Assembly: GCA_904066235.2 (NCBI GenBank)
Contig: CAJFCV020000006.1
Coordinates: 372,001 to 436,000 of the forward strand
Origin: Bursaphelenchus xylophilus
Lineage: Eukaryota; Nematoda; Chromadorea; Rhabditida; Aphelenchoididae
Direction: 5' to 3'
DNA length: 64,000 nt
Both the position numbers and the translations under genes were made by a program. The stretch's first letter is position 1; each line of letters begins with the position of its first letter. Below the pieces are notes generated by a model. It worked only from the letters and a program-made list of their open reading frames with translations. It made no database searches and was not told where the DNA came from. Positions 43,401-55,477 of the stretch are shown here, in pieces.

Positions 43401-46400
43401 ATACACCGTTCGAACCATAATCGAATGAAATTTCAGAATGCGGAGTTTCAGCTTCTTTGGAGTCAAATTACGCCGGTAGCGAGCGAAAAACTTTGATATT
43501 GTACTAGAAAAGTGTTTAGAAAAAAAGTGAATTAGCGATGTCGGAGTGAAGGGACGTGGCATACACCGTTCGAACCATAATCGAATGAAATTTCAGAATG
43601 CGGAGTTTCAGCTTCTTTGGAGTCAAATTACGCCGGTAGCGAGCGAAAAACTTTGATATTGTACTAGAAAAGTGTTTAGAAAAAAAGTGAATTAGCGATG
43701 TCGGAGTGAAGGGACGTGGCATACACCGTTCGAACCATAATCGAATGAAATTTCAGAATGCGGAGTTTCAGCTTCTTTGGAGTCAAATTACGCCGGTAGC
43801 GAGCGAAAAACTTTGATATTGTACTAGAAAAGTGTTTAGAAAAAAGTGAATTAGCGATGTCGGAGTGAAGGGACGTGGCATACACCGTTCGAACCATAAT
43901 CGAATGAAATTTCAGAATGCGGAGTTTCAGCTTCTTTGGAGTCAAATTACGCCGGTAGCGAGCGAAAAACTTTGATATTGTACTAGAAAAGTGTTTAGAA
44001 AAAAAGTGAATTAGCGATGTCGGAGTGAAGGGACGTGGCATACACCGTTCGAACCATAATCGAATGAAATTTCAGAATGCGGAGTTTCAGCTTCTTTGGA
44101 GTCAAATTACGCCGGTAGCGAGCGAAAAACTTTGATATTGTACTAGAAAAGTGTTTAGAAAAAAAGTGAATTAGCGATGTCGGAGTGAAGGGACGTGGCA
44201 TACACCGTTCGAACCATAATCGAATGAAATTTCAGAATGCGGAGTTTCAGCTTCTTTGGAGTCAAATTACGCCGGTAGCGAGCGAAAAACTTTGATATTG
44301 TACTAGAAAAGTGTTTAGAAAAAAAGTGAATTAGCGATGTCGGAGTGAAGGGACGTGGCATACACCGTTCGAACCATAATCGAATGAAATTTCAGAATGC
44401 GGAGTTTCAGCTTCTTTGGAGTCAAATTACGCCGGTAGCGAGCGAAAAACTTTGATATTGTACTAGAAAAGTGTTTAGAAAAAAAGTGAATTAGCGATGT
44501 CGGAGTGAAGGGACGTGGCATACACCGTTCGAACCATAATCGAATGAAATTTCAGAATGCGGAGTTTCAGCTTCTTTGGAGTCAAATTACGCCGGTAGCG
44601 AGCGAAAAACTTTGATATTGTACTAGAAAAGTGTTTAGAAAAAAAGTGAATTAGCGATGTCGGAGTGAAGGGACGTGGCATACACCGTTCGAACCATAAT
44701 CGAATGAAATTTCAGAATGCGGAGTTTCAGCTTCTTTGGAGTCAAATTACGCCGGTAGCGAGCGAAAAACTTTGATATTGTACTAGAAAAGTGTTTAGAA
44801 AAAAAGTGAATTAGCGATGTCGGAGTGAAGGGACGTGGCATACACCGTTCGAACCATAATCGAATGAAATTTCAGAATGCGGAGTTTCAGCTTCTTTGGA
44901 GTCAAATTACGCCGGTAGCGAGCGAAAAACTTTGATATTGTACTAGAAAAGTGTTTAGAAAAAAAGTGAATTAGCGATGTCGGAGTGAAGGGACGTGGCA
45001 TACACCGTTCGAACCATAATCGAATGAAATTTCAGAATGCGGAGTTTCAGCTTCTTTGGAGTCAAATTACGCCGGTAGCGAGCGAAAAACTTTGATATTG
45101 TACTAGAAAAGTGTTTAGAAAAAAGTGAATTAGCGATGTCGGAGTGAAGGGACGTGGCATACACCGTTCGAACCATAATCGAATGAAATTTCAGAATGCG
45201 GAGTTTCAGCTTCTTTGGAGTCAAATTACGCCGGTAGCGAGCGAAAAACTTTGATATTGTACTAGAAAAGTGTTTAGAAAAAAAGTGAATTAGCGATGTC
45301 GGAGTGAAGGGACGTGGCATACACCGTTCGAACCATAATCGAATGAAATTTCAGAATGCGGAGTTTCAGCTTCTTTGGAGTCAAATTACGCCGGTAGCGA
45401 GCGAAAAACTTTGATATTGTACTAGAAAAGTGTTTAGAAAAAAGTGAATTAGCGATGTCGGAGTGAAGGGACGTGGCATACACCGTTCGAACCATAATCG
45501 AATGAAATTTCAGAATGCGGAGTTTCAGCTTCTTTGGAGTCAAATTACGCCGGTAGCGAGCGAAAAACTTTGATATTGTACTAGAAAAGTGTTTAGAAAA
45601 AAAGTGAATTAGCGATGTCGGAGTGAAGGGACGTGGCATACACCGTTCGAACCATAATCGAATGAAATTTCAGAATGCGGAGTTTCAGCTTCTTTGGAGT
45701 CAAATTACGCCGGTAGCGAGCGAAAAACTTTGATATTGTACTAGAAAAGTGTTTAGAAAAAAGTGAATTAGCGATGTCGGAGTGAAGGGACGTGGCATAC
45801 ACCGTTCGAACCATAATCGAATGAAATTTCAGAATGCGGAGTTTCAGCTTCTTTGGAGTCAAATTACGCCGGTAGCGAGCGAAAAACTTTGATATTGTAC
45901 TAGAAAAGTGTTTAGAAAAAAAGTGAATTAGCGATGTCGGAGTGAAGGGACGTGGCATACACCGTTCGAACCATAATCGAATGAAATTTCAGAATGCGGA
46001 GTTTCAGCTTCTTTGGAGTCAAATTACGCCGGTAGCGAGCGAAAAACTTTGATATTGTACTAGAAAAGTGTTTAGAAAAAAAGTGAATTAGCGATGTCGG
46101 AGTGAAGGGACGTGGCATACACCGTTCGAACCATAATCGAATGAAATTTCAGAATGCGGAGTTTCAGCTTCTTTGGAGTCAAATTACGCCGGTAGCGAGC
46201 GAAAAACTTTGATATTGTACTAGAAAAGTGTTTAGAAAAAAAGTGAATTAGCGATGTCGGAGTGAAGGGACGTGGCATACACCGTTCGAACCATAATCGA
46301 ATGAAATTTCAGAATGCGGAGTTTCAGCTTCTTTGGAGTCAAATTACGCCGGTAGCGAGCGAAAAACTTTGATATTGTACTAGAAAAGTGTTTAGAAAAA
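25500..46400. repeat. Homogenised core of the satellite array
   Basis: In this part the monomers are almost identical. Apart from the 160/159-bp poly-A difference I see only isolated changes: TTATACTAG near 25923, CAGCTTTTTT near 37706 and 38505, and a lost G (CTTCTTTGAGTC) near 38988 and 40740. From about 28500 to 34300 nearly all monomers are the unchanged 160-bp form. Such a uniform centre with more varied flanks is what repeated unequal exchange or recent block amplification produces. The boundaries are approximate because they are set by where diagnostic variants stop and start. Confidence 0.8.
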
Positions 46401-49400
46401 AAGTGAATTAGCGATGTCGGAGTGAAGGGACGTGGCATACACCGTTCGAACCATAATCGAATGAAATTTCAGAATGCGGAGTTTCAGCTACTTTGGAGTC
46501 AAATTACGCCGGTAGTGAGCGAAAAACTTTGATATTGTACTAGAAAAGTGTTTAGAAAAAAAGTGAATTAGCGATGTCGGAGTGAAGGGACGTGGCATAC
46601 ACCGTTCGAACCATAATCGAATGAAATTTCAGAATGCGGAGTTTCAGCTTCTTTGGAGTCAAATTACGCCGGTAGCGAGCGAAAAACTTTGATATTGTAC
46701 TAGAAAAGTGTTTAGAAAAAAAGTGAATTAGCGATGTCGGAGTGAAGGGACGTGGCATACACCGTTCGAACCATAATCGAATGAAATTTCAGAATGCGGA
46801 GTTTCAGCTTCTTTGGAGTCAAATTACGCCGGTAGCGAGCGAAAAACTTTGATATTGTACTAGAAAAGTGTTTAGAAAAAAAGTGAATTAGCGATGTCGG
46901 AGTGAAGGGACGTGGCATACACCGTTCGAACCATAATCGAATGAAATTTCAGAATGCGGAGTTTCAGCTACTTTGGAGTCAAATTACGCCGGTAGCGAGC
47001 GAAAAACTTTGATATTATACTAGAAAAGTGTTTAGAAAAAAAGTGAATTAGCGATGTCGGAGTGAAGGGACGTGGCATACACCGTTCGAACCATAATCGA
47101 ATGAAATTTCAGAATGCGGAGTTTCAGCTTCTTTGGAGTCAAATTACGCCGGTAGCGAGCGAAAAACTTTGATATTGTACTAGAAAAGTGTTTAGAAAAA
47201 AAGTGAATTAGCGATGTCGGAGTGAAGGGACGTGGCATACACCGTTCGAACCATAATCGAATGAAATTTCAGAATGCGGAGTTTCAGCTTCTTTGGAGTC
47301 AAATTACGCCGGTAGCGAGCGAAAAACTTTGATATTGTACTAGAAAAGTGTTTAGAAAAAAAGTGAATTAGCGATGTCGGAGTGAAGGGACGTGGCATAC
47401 ACCGTTCGAACCATAATCGAATGAAATTTCAGAATGCGGAGTTTCAGCTTCTTTGGAGTCAAATTACGCCGGTAGCGAGCGAAAAACTTTGATATTGTAC
47501 TAGAAAAGTGTTTAGAAAAAAAGTGAATTAGCGATGTCGGAGTGAAGGGACGTGGCATACACCGTTCGAACCATAATCGAATGAAATTTCAGAATGCGGA
47601 GTTTCAGCTTCTTTGGAGTCAAATTACGCCGGTAGCGAGCGAAAAACTTTGATATTGTACTAGAAAAGTGTTTAGAAAAAAGTGAATTAGCGATGTCGGA
47701 GTGAAGGGACGTGGCATACACCGTTCGAACCATAATCGAATGAAATTTCAGAATGCGGAGTTTCAGCTTCTTTGGAGTCAAATTACGCCGGTAGCGAGCG
47801 AAAAACTTTGATATTGTACTAGAAAAGTGTTTAGAAAAAAAGTGAATTAGCGATGTCGGAGTGAAGGGACGTGGCATACACCGTTCGAACCATAATCGAA
47901 TGAAATTTCAGAATGCGGAGTTTCAGCTTCTTTGGAGTCAAATTACGCCGGTAGCGAGCGAAAAACTTTGATATTATACTAGAAAAGTGTTTAGAAAAAA
48001 AGTGAATTAGCGATGTCGGAGTGAAGGGACGTGGCATACACCGTTCGAACCATAATCGAATGAAATTTCAGAATGCGGAGTTTCAGCTTCTTTGGAGTCA
48101 AATTACGCCGGTAGCGAGCGAAAAACTTTGATATTGTACTAGAAAAGTGTTTAGAAAAAAGTGAATTAGCGATGTCGGAGTGAAGGGACGTGGCATACAC
48201 CGTTCGAACCATAATCGAATGAAATTTCAGAATGCGGAGTTTCAGCTTCTTTGGAGTCAAATTACGCCGGTAGCGAGCGAAAAACTTTGATATTGTACTA
48301 GAAAAGTGTTTAGAAAAAAAGTGAATTAGCGATGTCGGAGTGAAGGGACGTGGCATACACCGTTCGAACCATAATCGAATGAAATTTCAGAATGCGGAGT
48401 TTCAGCTTCTTTGGAGTCAAATTACGCCGGTAGCGAGCGAAAAACTTTGATATTGTACTAGAAAAGTGTTTAGAAAAAAAGTGAATTAGCGATGTCGGAG
48501 TGAAGGGACGTGGCATACACCGTTCGAACCATAATCGAATGAAATTTCAGAATGCGGAGTTTCAGCTTCTTTGGAGTCAAATTACGCCGGTAGCGAGCGA
48601 AAAACTTTGATATTGTACTAGAAAAGTGTTTAGAAAAAAAGTGAATTAGCGATGTCGGAGTGAAGGGACGTGGCATACACCGTTCGAACCATAATCGAAT
48701 GAAATTTCAGAATGCGGAGTTTCAGCTACTTTGGAGTCAAATTACGCCGGTAGCGAGCGAAAAACTTTGATATTATACTAGAAAAGTGTTTAGAAAAAAA
48801 GTGAATTAGCGATGTCGGAGTGAAGGGACGTGGCATACACCGTTCGAACCATAATCGAATGAAATTTCAGAATGCGGAGTTTCAGCTTCTTTGGAGTCAA
48901 ATTACGCCGGTAGCGAGCGAAAAACTTTGATATTGTACTAGAAAAGTGTTTAGAAAAAAGTGAATTAGCGATGTCGGAGTGAAGGGACGTGGCATACACC
49001 GTTCGAACCATAATCGAATGAAATTTCAGAATGCGGAGTTTCAGCTTCTTTGGAGTCAAATTACGCCGGTAGCGAGCGAAAAACTTTGATATTGTACTAG
49101 AAAAGTGTTTAGAAAAAAGTGAATTAGCGATGTCGGAGTGAAGGGACGTGGCATACACCGTTCGAACCATAATCGAATGAAATTTCAGAATGCGGAGTTT
49201 CAGCTACTTTGGAGTCAAATTACGCCGGTAGCGAGCGAAAAACTTTGATATTATACTAGAAAAGTGTTTAGAAAAAAAGTGAATTAGCGATGTCGGAGTG
49301 AAGGGACGTGGCATACACCGTTCGAACCATAATCGAATGAAATTTCAGAATGCGGAGTTTCAGCTTCTTTGGAGTCAAATTACGCCGGTAGCGAGCGAAA

Positions 49401-50321
49401 AACTTTGATATTGTACTAGAAAAGTGTTTAGAAAAAAAGTGAATTAGCGATGTCGGAGTGAAGGGACGTGGCATACACCGTTCGAACCATAATCGAATGA
49501 AATTTCAGAATGCGGAGTTTCAGCTTCTTTGGAGTCAAATTACGCCGGTAGCGAGCGAAAAACTTTGATATTGTACTAGAAAAGTGTTTAGAAAAAAGTG
49601 AATTAGCGATGTCGGAGTGAAGGGACGTGGCATACACCGTTCGAACCATAATCGAATGAAATTTCAGAATGCGGAGTTTCAGCTTCTTTGGAGTCAAATT
49701 ACGCCGGTAGCGAGCGAAAAACTTTGATATTATACTAGAAAAGTGTTTAGAAAAAAAGTGAATTAGCGATGTCGGAGTGAAGGGACGTGGCATACACCGT
49801 TCGAACCATAATCGAATGAAATTTCAGAATGCGGAGTTTCAGCTTCTTTGGAGTCAAATTACGCCGGTAGCGAGCGAAAAACTTTGATATTGTACTAGAA
49901 AAGTGTTTAGAAAAAAAGTGAATTAGCGATGTCGGAGTGAAGGGACGTGGCATACACCGTTCGAACCATAATCGAATGAAATTTCAGAATGCGGAGTTTC
50001 AGCTTCTTTGGAGTCAAATTACGCCGGTAGCGAGCGAAAAACTTTGATATTGTACTAGAAAAGTGTTTAGAAAAAAAGTGAATTAGCGATGTCGGAGTGA
50101 AGGGACGTGGCATACACCGTTCGAACCATAATCGAATGAAATTTCAGAATGCGGAGTTTCAGCTTCTTTGGAGTCAAATTACGCCGGTAGCGAGCGAAAA
50201 ACTTTGATATTGTACTAGAAAAGTGTTTAGAAAAAAAGTGAATTAGCGATGTCGGAGTGAAGGGACGTGGCATACACCGTTCGAACCATAATCGAATGAA
50301 ATTTCAGAATGCGGAGTTTCA

Positions 50322-51549
50322 GCTACTTTGGAGTCAAATTACGCCGGTAGCGAGCGAAAAACTTTGATATTATACTAGAAAAGTGTTTAGAAAAAAAGTG
50401 AATTAGCGATGTCGGAGTGAAGGGACGTGGCATACACCGTTCGAACCATAATCGAATGAAATTTCAGAATGCGGAGTTTCAGCTTCTTTGGAGTCAAATT
50501 ACGCCGGTAGCGAGCGAAAAACTTTGATATTGTACTAGAAAAGTGTTTAGAAAAAAAGTGAATTAGCGATGTCGGAGTGAAGGGACGTGGCATACACCGT
50601 TCGAACCATAATCGAATGAAATTTCAGAATGCGGAGTTTCAGCTTCTTTGGAGTCAAATTACGCCGGTAGCGAGCGAAAAACTTTGATATTATACTAGAA
50701 AAGTGTTTAGAAAAAAGTGAATTAGCGATGTCGGAGTGAAGGGACGTGGCATACACCGTTCGAACCATAATCGAATGAAATTTCAGAATGCGGAGTTTCA
50801 GCTACTTTGGAGTCAAATTACGCCGGTAGTGAGCGAAAAACTTTGATATTATACTAGAAAAGTGTTTAGAAAAAAGTGAATTAGCGATGTCGGAGTGAAG
50901 GGACGTGGCATACACCGTTCGAACCATAATCGAATGAAATTTCAGAATGCGGAGTTTCAGCTTCTTTGGAGTCAAATTACGCCGGTAGCGAGCGAAAAAC
51001 TTTGATATTGTACTAGAAAAGTGTTTAGAAAAAAAGTGAATTAGCGATGTCGGAGTGAAGGGACGTGGCATACACCGTTCGAACCATAATCGAATGAAAT
51101 TTCAGAATGCGGAGTTTCAGCTTCTTTGGAGTCAAATTACGCCGGTAGCGAGCGAAAAACTTTGATATTGTACTAGAAAAGTGTTTAGAAAAAAGTGAAT
51201 TAGCGATGTCGGAGTGAAGGGACGTGGCATACACCGTTCGAACCATAATCGAATGAAATTTCAGAATGCGGAGTTTCAGCTACTTTGGAGTCAAATTACG
51301 CCGGTAGTGAGCGAAAAACTTTGATATTATACTAGAAAAGTGTTTAGAAAAAAGTGAATTAGCGATGTCGGAGTGAAGGGACGTGGCATACACCGTTCGA
51401 ACCATAATCGAATGAAATTTCAGAATGCGGAGTTTCAGCTTCTTTGGAGTCAAATTACGCCGGTAGCGAGCGAAAAACTTTGATATTGTACTAGAAAAGT
51501 GTTTAGAAAAAAAGTGAATTAGCGATGTCGGAGTGAAGGGACGTGGCAT
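50322..51549. repeat. Three-monomer higher-order repeat (478 bp)
   Basis: The CAGCTACTTT subtype monomer recurs at about 50322, 50801 and 51280, separated by two ordinary monomers, so the higher-order unit is 160+159+159 = 478 bp. The block at 50802-51071 and the block at 51280-51549 share the same combination of GTAGTGAGCG, TTATACTAG and poly-A length. The copy beginning near 50322 differs slightly (GCGAGCG instead of GTGAGCG). This is a local multimeric amplification at the right edge of the array. Confidence 0.75.
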
Positions 51550-51822
51550 ACACCGTTCGAACCATAATCGAATGAAATTTCAGAATGCGGAGTTTCAGCT
51601 TCTTTGGAGTCAAATTACGCCGGTAGCGAGCGAAAAACTTTGATATTGTACTAGAAAAGTGTTTAGAAAAAAAGTGAATTAGCGATGTCGGAGTGAAGGG
51701 ACGTGGCATACACCGTTCGAACCATAATCGAATGAAATTTCAGAATGCGGAGTTTCAGCTTCTTTGGAGTCAAATTACGCCGGTAGCGAGCGAAAAACTT
51801 TGATATTGTACTAGAAAAGTGT

Positions 51823-53786
51823 TTAGAAAAAAAGTGAATTAGCGATGTCGGAGTGAAGGGACGTGGCATACACCGTTCGAACCATAATCGAATGAAATTT
51901 CAGAATGCGGAGTTTCAGCTTCTTTGGAGTCAAATTACGCCGGTAGCGAGCGAAAAACTTTGATATTATACTAGAAAAGTGTTTAGAAAAAAGTGAATTA
52001 GCGATGTCGGAGTGAAGGGACGTGGCATACACCGTTCGAACCATAATCGAATGAAATTTCAGAATGCGGAGTTTCAGCTTCTTTGGAGTCAAATTACGCC
52101 GGTAGCGAGCGAAAAACTTTGATATTATACTAGAAAAGTGTTTAGAAAAAAAGTGAATTAGCGATGTCGGAGTGAAGGGACGTGGCATACACCGTTCGAA
52201 CGACAATCGAATGAAATTTCAGAATGCGGAGTTTCAGCTACTTTGGAGTCAAATTACGCCGGTAGCGAGCGAAAAACTTTGATATTATACTAGAAAAGTG
52301 TTTAGAAAAAAAGTGAATTAGCGATGTCGGAGTGAAGGGACGTGGCATACACCGTTCGAACGACAATCGAATGAAATTTCAGAATGCGGAGTTTCAGCTA
52401 CTTTGGAGTCAAATTACGCCGGTAGTGAGCGAAAAACTTTGATATTATACTAGAAAAGTGTTTAGAAAAAAAGTGAATTAGCGATGTCGGAGTGAAGGGA
52501 CGTGGCATACACCGTTCGAACCATAATCGAATGAAATTTCAGAATGCGGAGTTTCAGCTTCTTTGGAGTCAAATTACGCCGGTAGCGAGCGAAAAACTTT
52601 GATATTATACTAGAAAAGTGTTTAGAAAAAAAGTGAATTAGCGATGTCGGAGTGAAGGGACGTGGCATACACCGTTCGAACCATAATCGAATGAAATTTC
52701 AGAATGCGGAGTTTCAGCTTCTTTGGAGTCAAATTACGCCGGTAGCGAGCGAAAAACTTTGATATTGTACTAGAAAAGTGTTTAGAAAAAAAGTGAATTA
52801 GCGATGTCGGAGTGAAGGGACGTGGCATACACCGTTCGAACCATAATCGAATGAAATTTCAGAATGCGGAGTTTCAGCTTCTTTGGAGTCAAATTACGCC
52901 GGTAGCGAGCGAAAAACTTTGATATTATACTAGAAAAGTGTTTAGAAAAAAGTGAATTAGCGATGTCGGAGTGAAGGGACGTGGCATACACCGTTCGAAC
53001 CATAATCGAATGAAATTTCAGAATGCGGAGTTTCAGCTTCTTTGGAGTCAAATTACGCCGGTAGCGAGCGAAAAACTTTGATATTATACTAGAAAAGTGT
53101 TTAGAAAAAAAGTGAATTAGCGATGTCGGAGTGAAGGGACGTGGCATACACCGTTCGAACGACAATCGAATGAAATTTCAGAATGCGGAGTTTCAGCTAC
53201 TTTGGAGTCAAATTACGCCGGTAGTGAGCGAAAAACTTTGATATTATACTAGAAAAGTGTTTAGAAAAAAAGTGAATTAGCGATGTCGGAGTGAAGGGAC
53301 GTGGCATACACCGTTCGAACGACAATCGAATGAAATTTCAGAATGCGGAGTTTCAGCTACTTTGGAGTCAAATTACGCCGGTAGTGAGCGAAAAACTTTG
53401 ATATTATACTAGAAAAGTGTTTAGAAAAAAAGTGAATTAGCGATGTCGGAGTGAAGGGACGTGGCATACACCGTTCGAACCATAATCGAATGAAATTTCA
53501 GAATGCGGAGTTTCAGCTTCTTTGGAGTCAAATTACGCCGGTAGCGAGCGAAAAACTTTGATATTGTACTAGAAAAGTGTTTAGAAAAAAGTGAATTAGC
53601 GATGTCGGAGTGAAGGGACGTGGCATACACCGTTCGAACCATAATCGAATGAAATTTCAGAATGCGGAGTTTCAGCTTCTTTGGAGTCAAATTACGCCGG
53701 TAGCGAGCGAAAAACTTTGATATTATACTAGAAAAGTGTTTAGAAAAAAAGTGAATTAGCGATGTCGGAGTGAAGGGACGTGGCAT
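51823..53786. repeat. Six-monomer higher-order repeat (959 bp), two copies
   Basis: Variant order repeats with a period of 959 bp: the block starting near 51823 recurs at 52782, the GACAATCG variants at 52202 and 52361 recur at 53161 and 53320, and the block at 52462 recurs at 53421. Each unit has two TTATACTAG monomers, then two adjacent GACAATCG monomers, the CAGCTACTTT subtype, and ordinary monomers. The copies are not identical: the monomer following 52202 has GTAGCGAGCG where the one following 53161 has GTAGTGAGCG. Confidence 0.75.
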
Positions 53787-54700
53787 ACACCGTTCGAACC
53801 ATAATCGAATGAAATTTCAGAATGCGGAGTTTCAGCTTCTTTGGAGTCAAATTACGCCGGTAGCGAGCGAAAAACTTTGATATTGTACTATAAAAGTGTT
53901 TAGAAAAAAAGTGAATTAGCGATGTCGGAGTGAAGGGACGTGGCATACACCGTTCGAACCATAATCGAATGAAATTTCAGAATGCGGAGTTTCAGCTTCT
54001 TTGGAGTCAAATTACGCCGGTAGCGAGCGAAAAACTTTGATATTATACTAGAAAAGTGTTTAGAAAAAAGTGAATTAGCGATGTCGGAGTGAAGGGACGT
54101 GGCATACACCGTTCGAACCATAATCGAATGAAATTTCAGAATGCGGAGTTTCAGCTTCTTTGGAGTCAAATTACGCCGGTAGCGAGCGAAAAACTTTGAT
54201 ATTATACTAGAAAAGTGTTTAGAAAAAAAGTGAATTAGCGATGTCGGAGTGAAGGGACGTGGCATACACCGTTCGAACCATAATCGAATGAAATTTCAGA
54301 ATGCGGAGTTTCAGCTTCTTTGGAGTCAAATTACGCCGGTAGCGAGCGAAAAACTTTGATATTGTACTAGAAAAGTGTTTAGAAAAAAAGTGAATTAGCG
54401 ATGTCGGAGTGAAGGGACGTGGCATACACCGTTCGAACGACAATCGAATGAAATTTCAGAATGCGGAGTTTCAGCTACTTTGGAGTCAAATTACGCCGGT
54501 AGTGAGCGAAAAACTTTGATATTATACTAGAAAAGTGTTTAGAAAAAAAGTGAATTAGCGATGTCGGAGTGAAGGGACGTGGCATACACCGTTCGAACCA
54601 TAATCGAATGAAATTTCAGAATGCGGAGTTTCAGCTTTTTTGGAGTCAAATTACGCCGGTAGCGAGCGAAAAACTTTGATATTGTACTAGTAGTAATGTA

Positions 54701-54740
54701 ACCACAAAATCGGCAACTTTTTTTTTGCCGATTTTGTGGT
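54701..54740. repeat. Perfect 16-bp hairpin at the satellite edge
   Basis: ACCACAAAATCGGCAA at 54701-54716 is followed by an 8-base T-rich loop and its exact reverse complement at 54725-54740. It begins only ten bases after the satellite ends. The arm resembles the CCCACAAAATCTGCA motif repeated further right. It could be a terminal or subterminal piece of a transposon, a tiny inverted-repeat element, or a cruciform-forming site. The sequence alone does not decide between these. Confidence 0.85.
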
Positions 54741-54867
54741 GTTATGAAAAAAAATGATCGGAGGGATACTGTAGGACTTTTTTTTGAGGGGGGAGGGGGG
54801 CGGTGCGTGATTATCATATTTATAACTTTTTTTTTGGAGGGTGTATGTTTTTTTGTATGTGGATTTT

Positions 54868-55103
54868 TAATGTGCTTTTTTAATTATTCCGATGGATTAC
54901 TGTATTTTTTTCTGGGCGGTATGTCTTAAAGAAGATCCGAGAATTGGGTAAAAATCCCACAAAATCTGCAGATATGTTACAACTTTAATGTGTTTTTTAA
55001 ATGACTCCGTAGGATTACTGTAGTATTTTGGCGGTATGTCTTAAAGAAGCTAGTGCCCCCCTCGAGAATTGGGTAAAAATCCCACGAATTCTGCAGATAT
55101 GAG
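54868..55103. repeat. Imperfect tandem duplication, about 118-bp unit
   Basis: The unit starting at TAATGTGCTTTTTT (54868) recurs at TAATGTGTTTTTTA (54986). Both copies continue through a TCCG-GGATTACTGTA segment, GGCGGTATGTCTTAAAGAAG, GAGAATTGGGTAAAAATCCCAC and CTGCAGATATG. The copies differ by small indels and substitutions, for example an extra TAGTGCCCCCCTC block in the second. Confidence 0.8.
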
Positions 55104-55233
55104 AGGGGCGGAGCTAAGGGCCTCAAAAATGAGGGCCAGACCTTTTATAGGTAAAAATCCCACAAATTCTGCGGATATGTTATGAGAGGGCGGAGCTTAG
55201 GGCCTCAAAAATGAGGGCCAGAGCTTTTATAGG
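55076..55233. repeat. Imperfect tandem duplication, about 77/81-bp unit
   Basis: Two adjacent copies (about 55076-55152 and 55153-55233) share TAAAAATCCCAC, TTCTGCNGATATG, GAGAGGGGCGGAGCT and GGGCCTCAAAAATGAGGGCC, and end in CTTTTATAGG. The GGGCCTCA/TGAGGGCC part is itself a near-palindrome. The second copy has four extra bases after GATATG. The first copy overlaps the end of the preceding 118-bp duplication, so the two duplications are nested or sequential. Confidence 0.8.
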
Positions 55234-55460
55234 CATATATGGTCATAAAAAATATTGTACAGAAAATTTAAAAAAAAGGGGGACGGAGAAAGCCGCACAA
55301 AACAAAAACAGTAAAAATCCCCCAAAATCGACATGAAAAAAGGTAAAAAAACAGAGCGCGAAAAAATTCCGAATTCAACCCCATAATTAGCATAAAAAAG
55401 CATTTGTAAAAAAACACCCCCTCAGAAAAAAGTGAACATTTCTTATCTACATAATGCTAA

Positions 55461-55477
55461 TATAAAGATATAAAAAA
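55461..55477 (+). promoter_or_regulatory. Candidate TATA element for the first plus-strand gene
   Basis: TATAAAGATATAAAAAA contains two overlapping TATA-like boxes (55461 and 55469). Transcription starting about 30 bp downstream would begin near 55495-55500. A short leader ending at 55519 (donor GTAGGC) could then be spliced to the T-rich acceptor at 55618-55619, ahead of the ATG at 55697. Position and sequence fit, but A/T-rich DNA gives chance matches. Confidence 0.4.

Larger units (their letters stand above)
1..54690. repeat. 160-bp satellite array, about 342 tandem monomers
   Basis: Head-to-tail copies of one monomer fill the first 54.7 kb without interruption. In this window a monomer begins at TGGAGTCAAATTACGCC (1, 161, 321...) and is 160 bp. 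A frequent 159-bp form has six instead of seven A residues in the run before GTGAATTAG. The length fits about 342 monomers, of which about 80 are a base short. Recurring variants are GTAGTGAGCG for GTAGCGAGCG, TTATACTAG for TTGTACTAG, CAGCTACTTT for CAGCTTCTTT, ATTAGTGATG for ATTAGCGATG, and GAACGACAATCG for GAACCATAATCG. The array stops after 50 bases of its last monomer, at ATTGTACTAG (54690). Monomer length is close to a nucleosome repeat, as in many eukaryotic satellites. I see no transposon, gene or spacer inside it. Confidence 0.99.

Noticed and set aside
59..54443. Hundreds of minus-strand ORFs of 68-286 codons in the satellite
   Set aside because: They repeat once per monomer, overlap each other, and lengthen only where a 159-bp monomer keeps the frame. 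They have no start context or conserved codon pattern and are by-products of the tandem repeat.
1..54690. CRISPR-like array
   Set aside because: There are no unique spacers between short repeats; whole 160-bp monomers are nearly identical, and the surroundings are eukaryotic.
54788..54802. G-quadruplex from the G6-A-G6 block
   Set aside because: Only two long G runs plus a GG are present, so at best a weak two-layer structure could form.
54539..54817. Minus-strand ORF of 92 codons across the satellite edge
   Set aside because: Half is satellite sequence and the rest reads through the hairpin and T/G runs; no protein-like composition.
54744..54929. Plus-strand ORF of 61 codons after the hairpin
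   Set aside because: Its phenylalanine- and glycine-rich content comes from T and G runs, and it overlaps a local tandem repeat.
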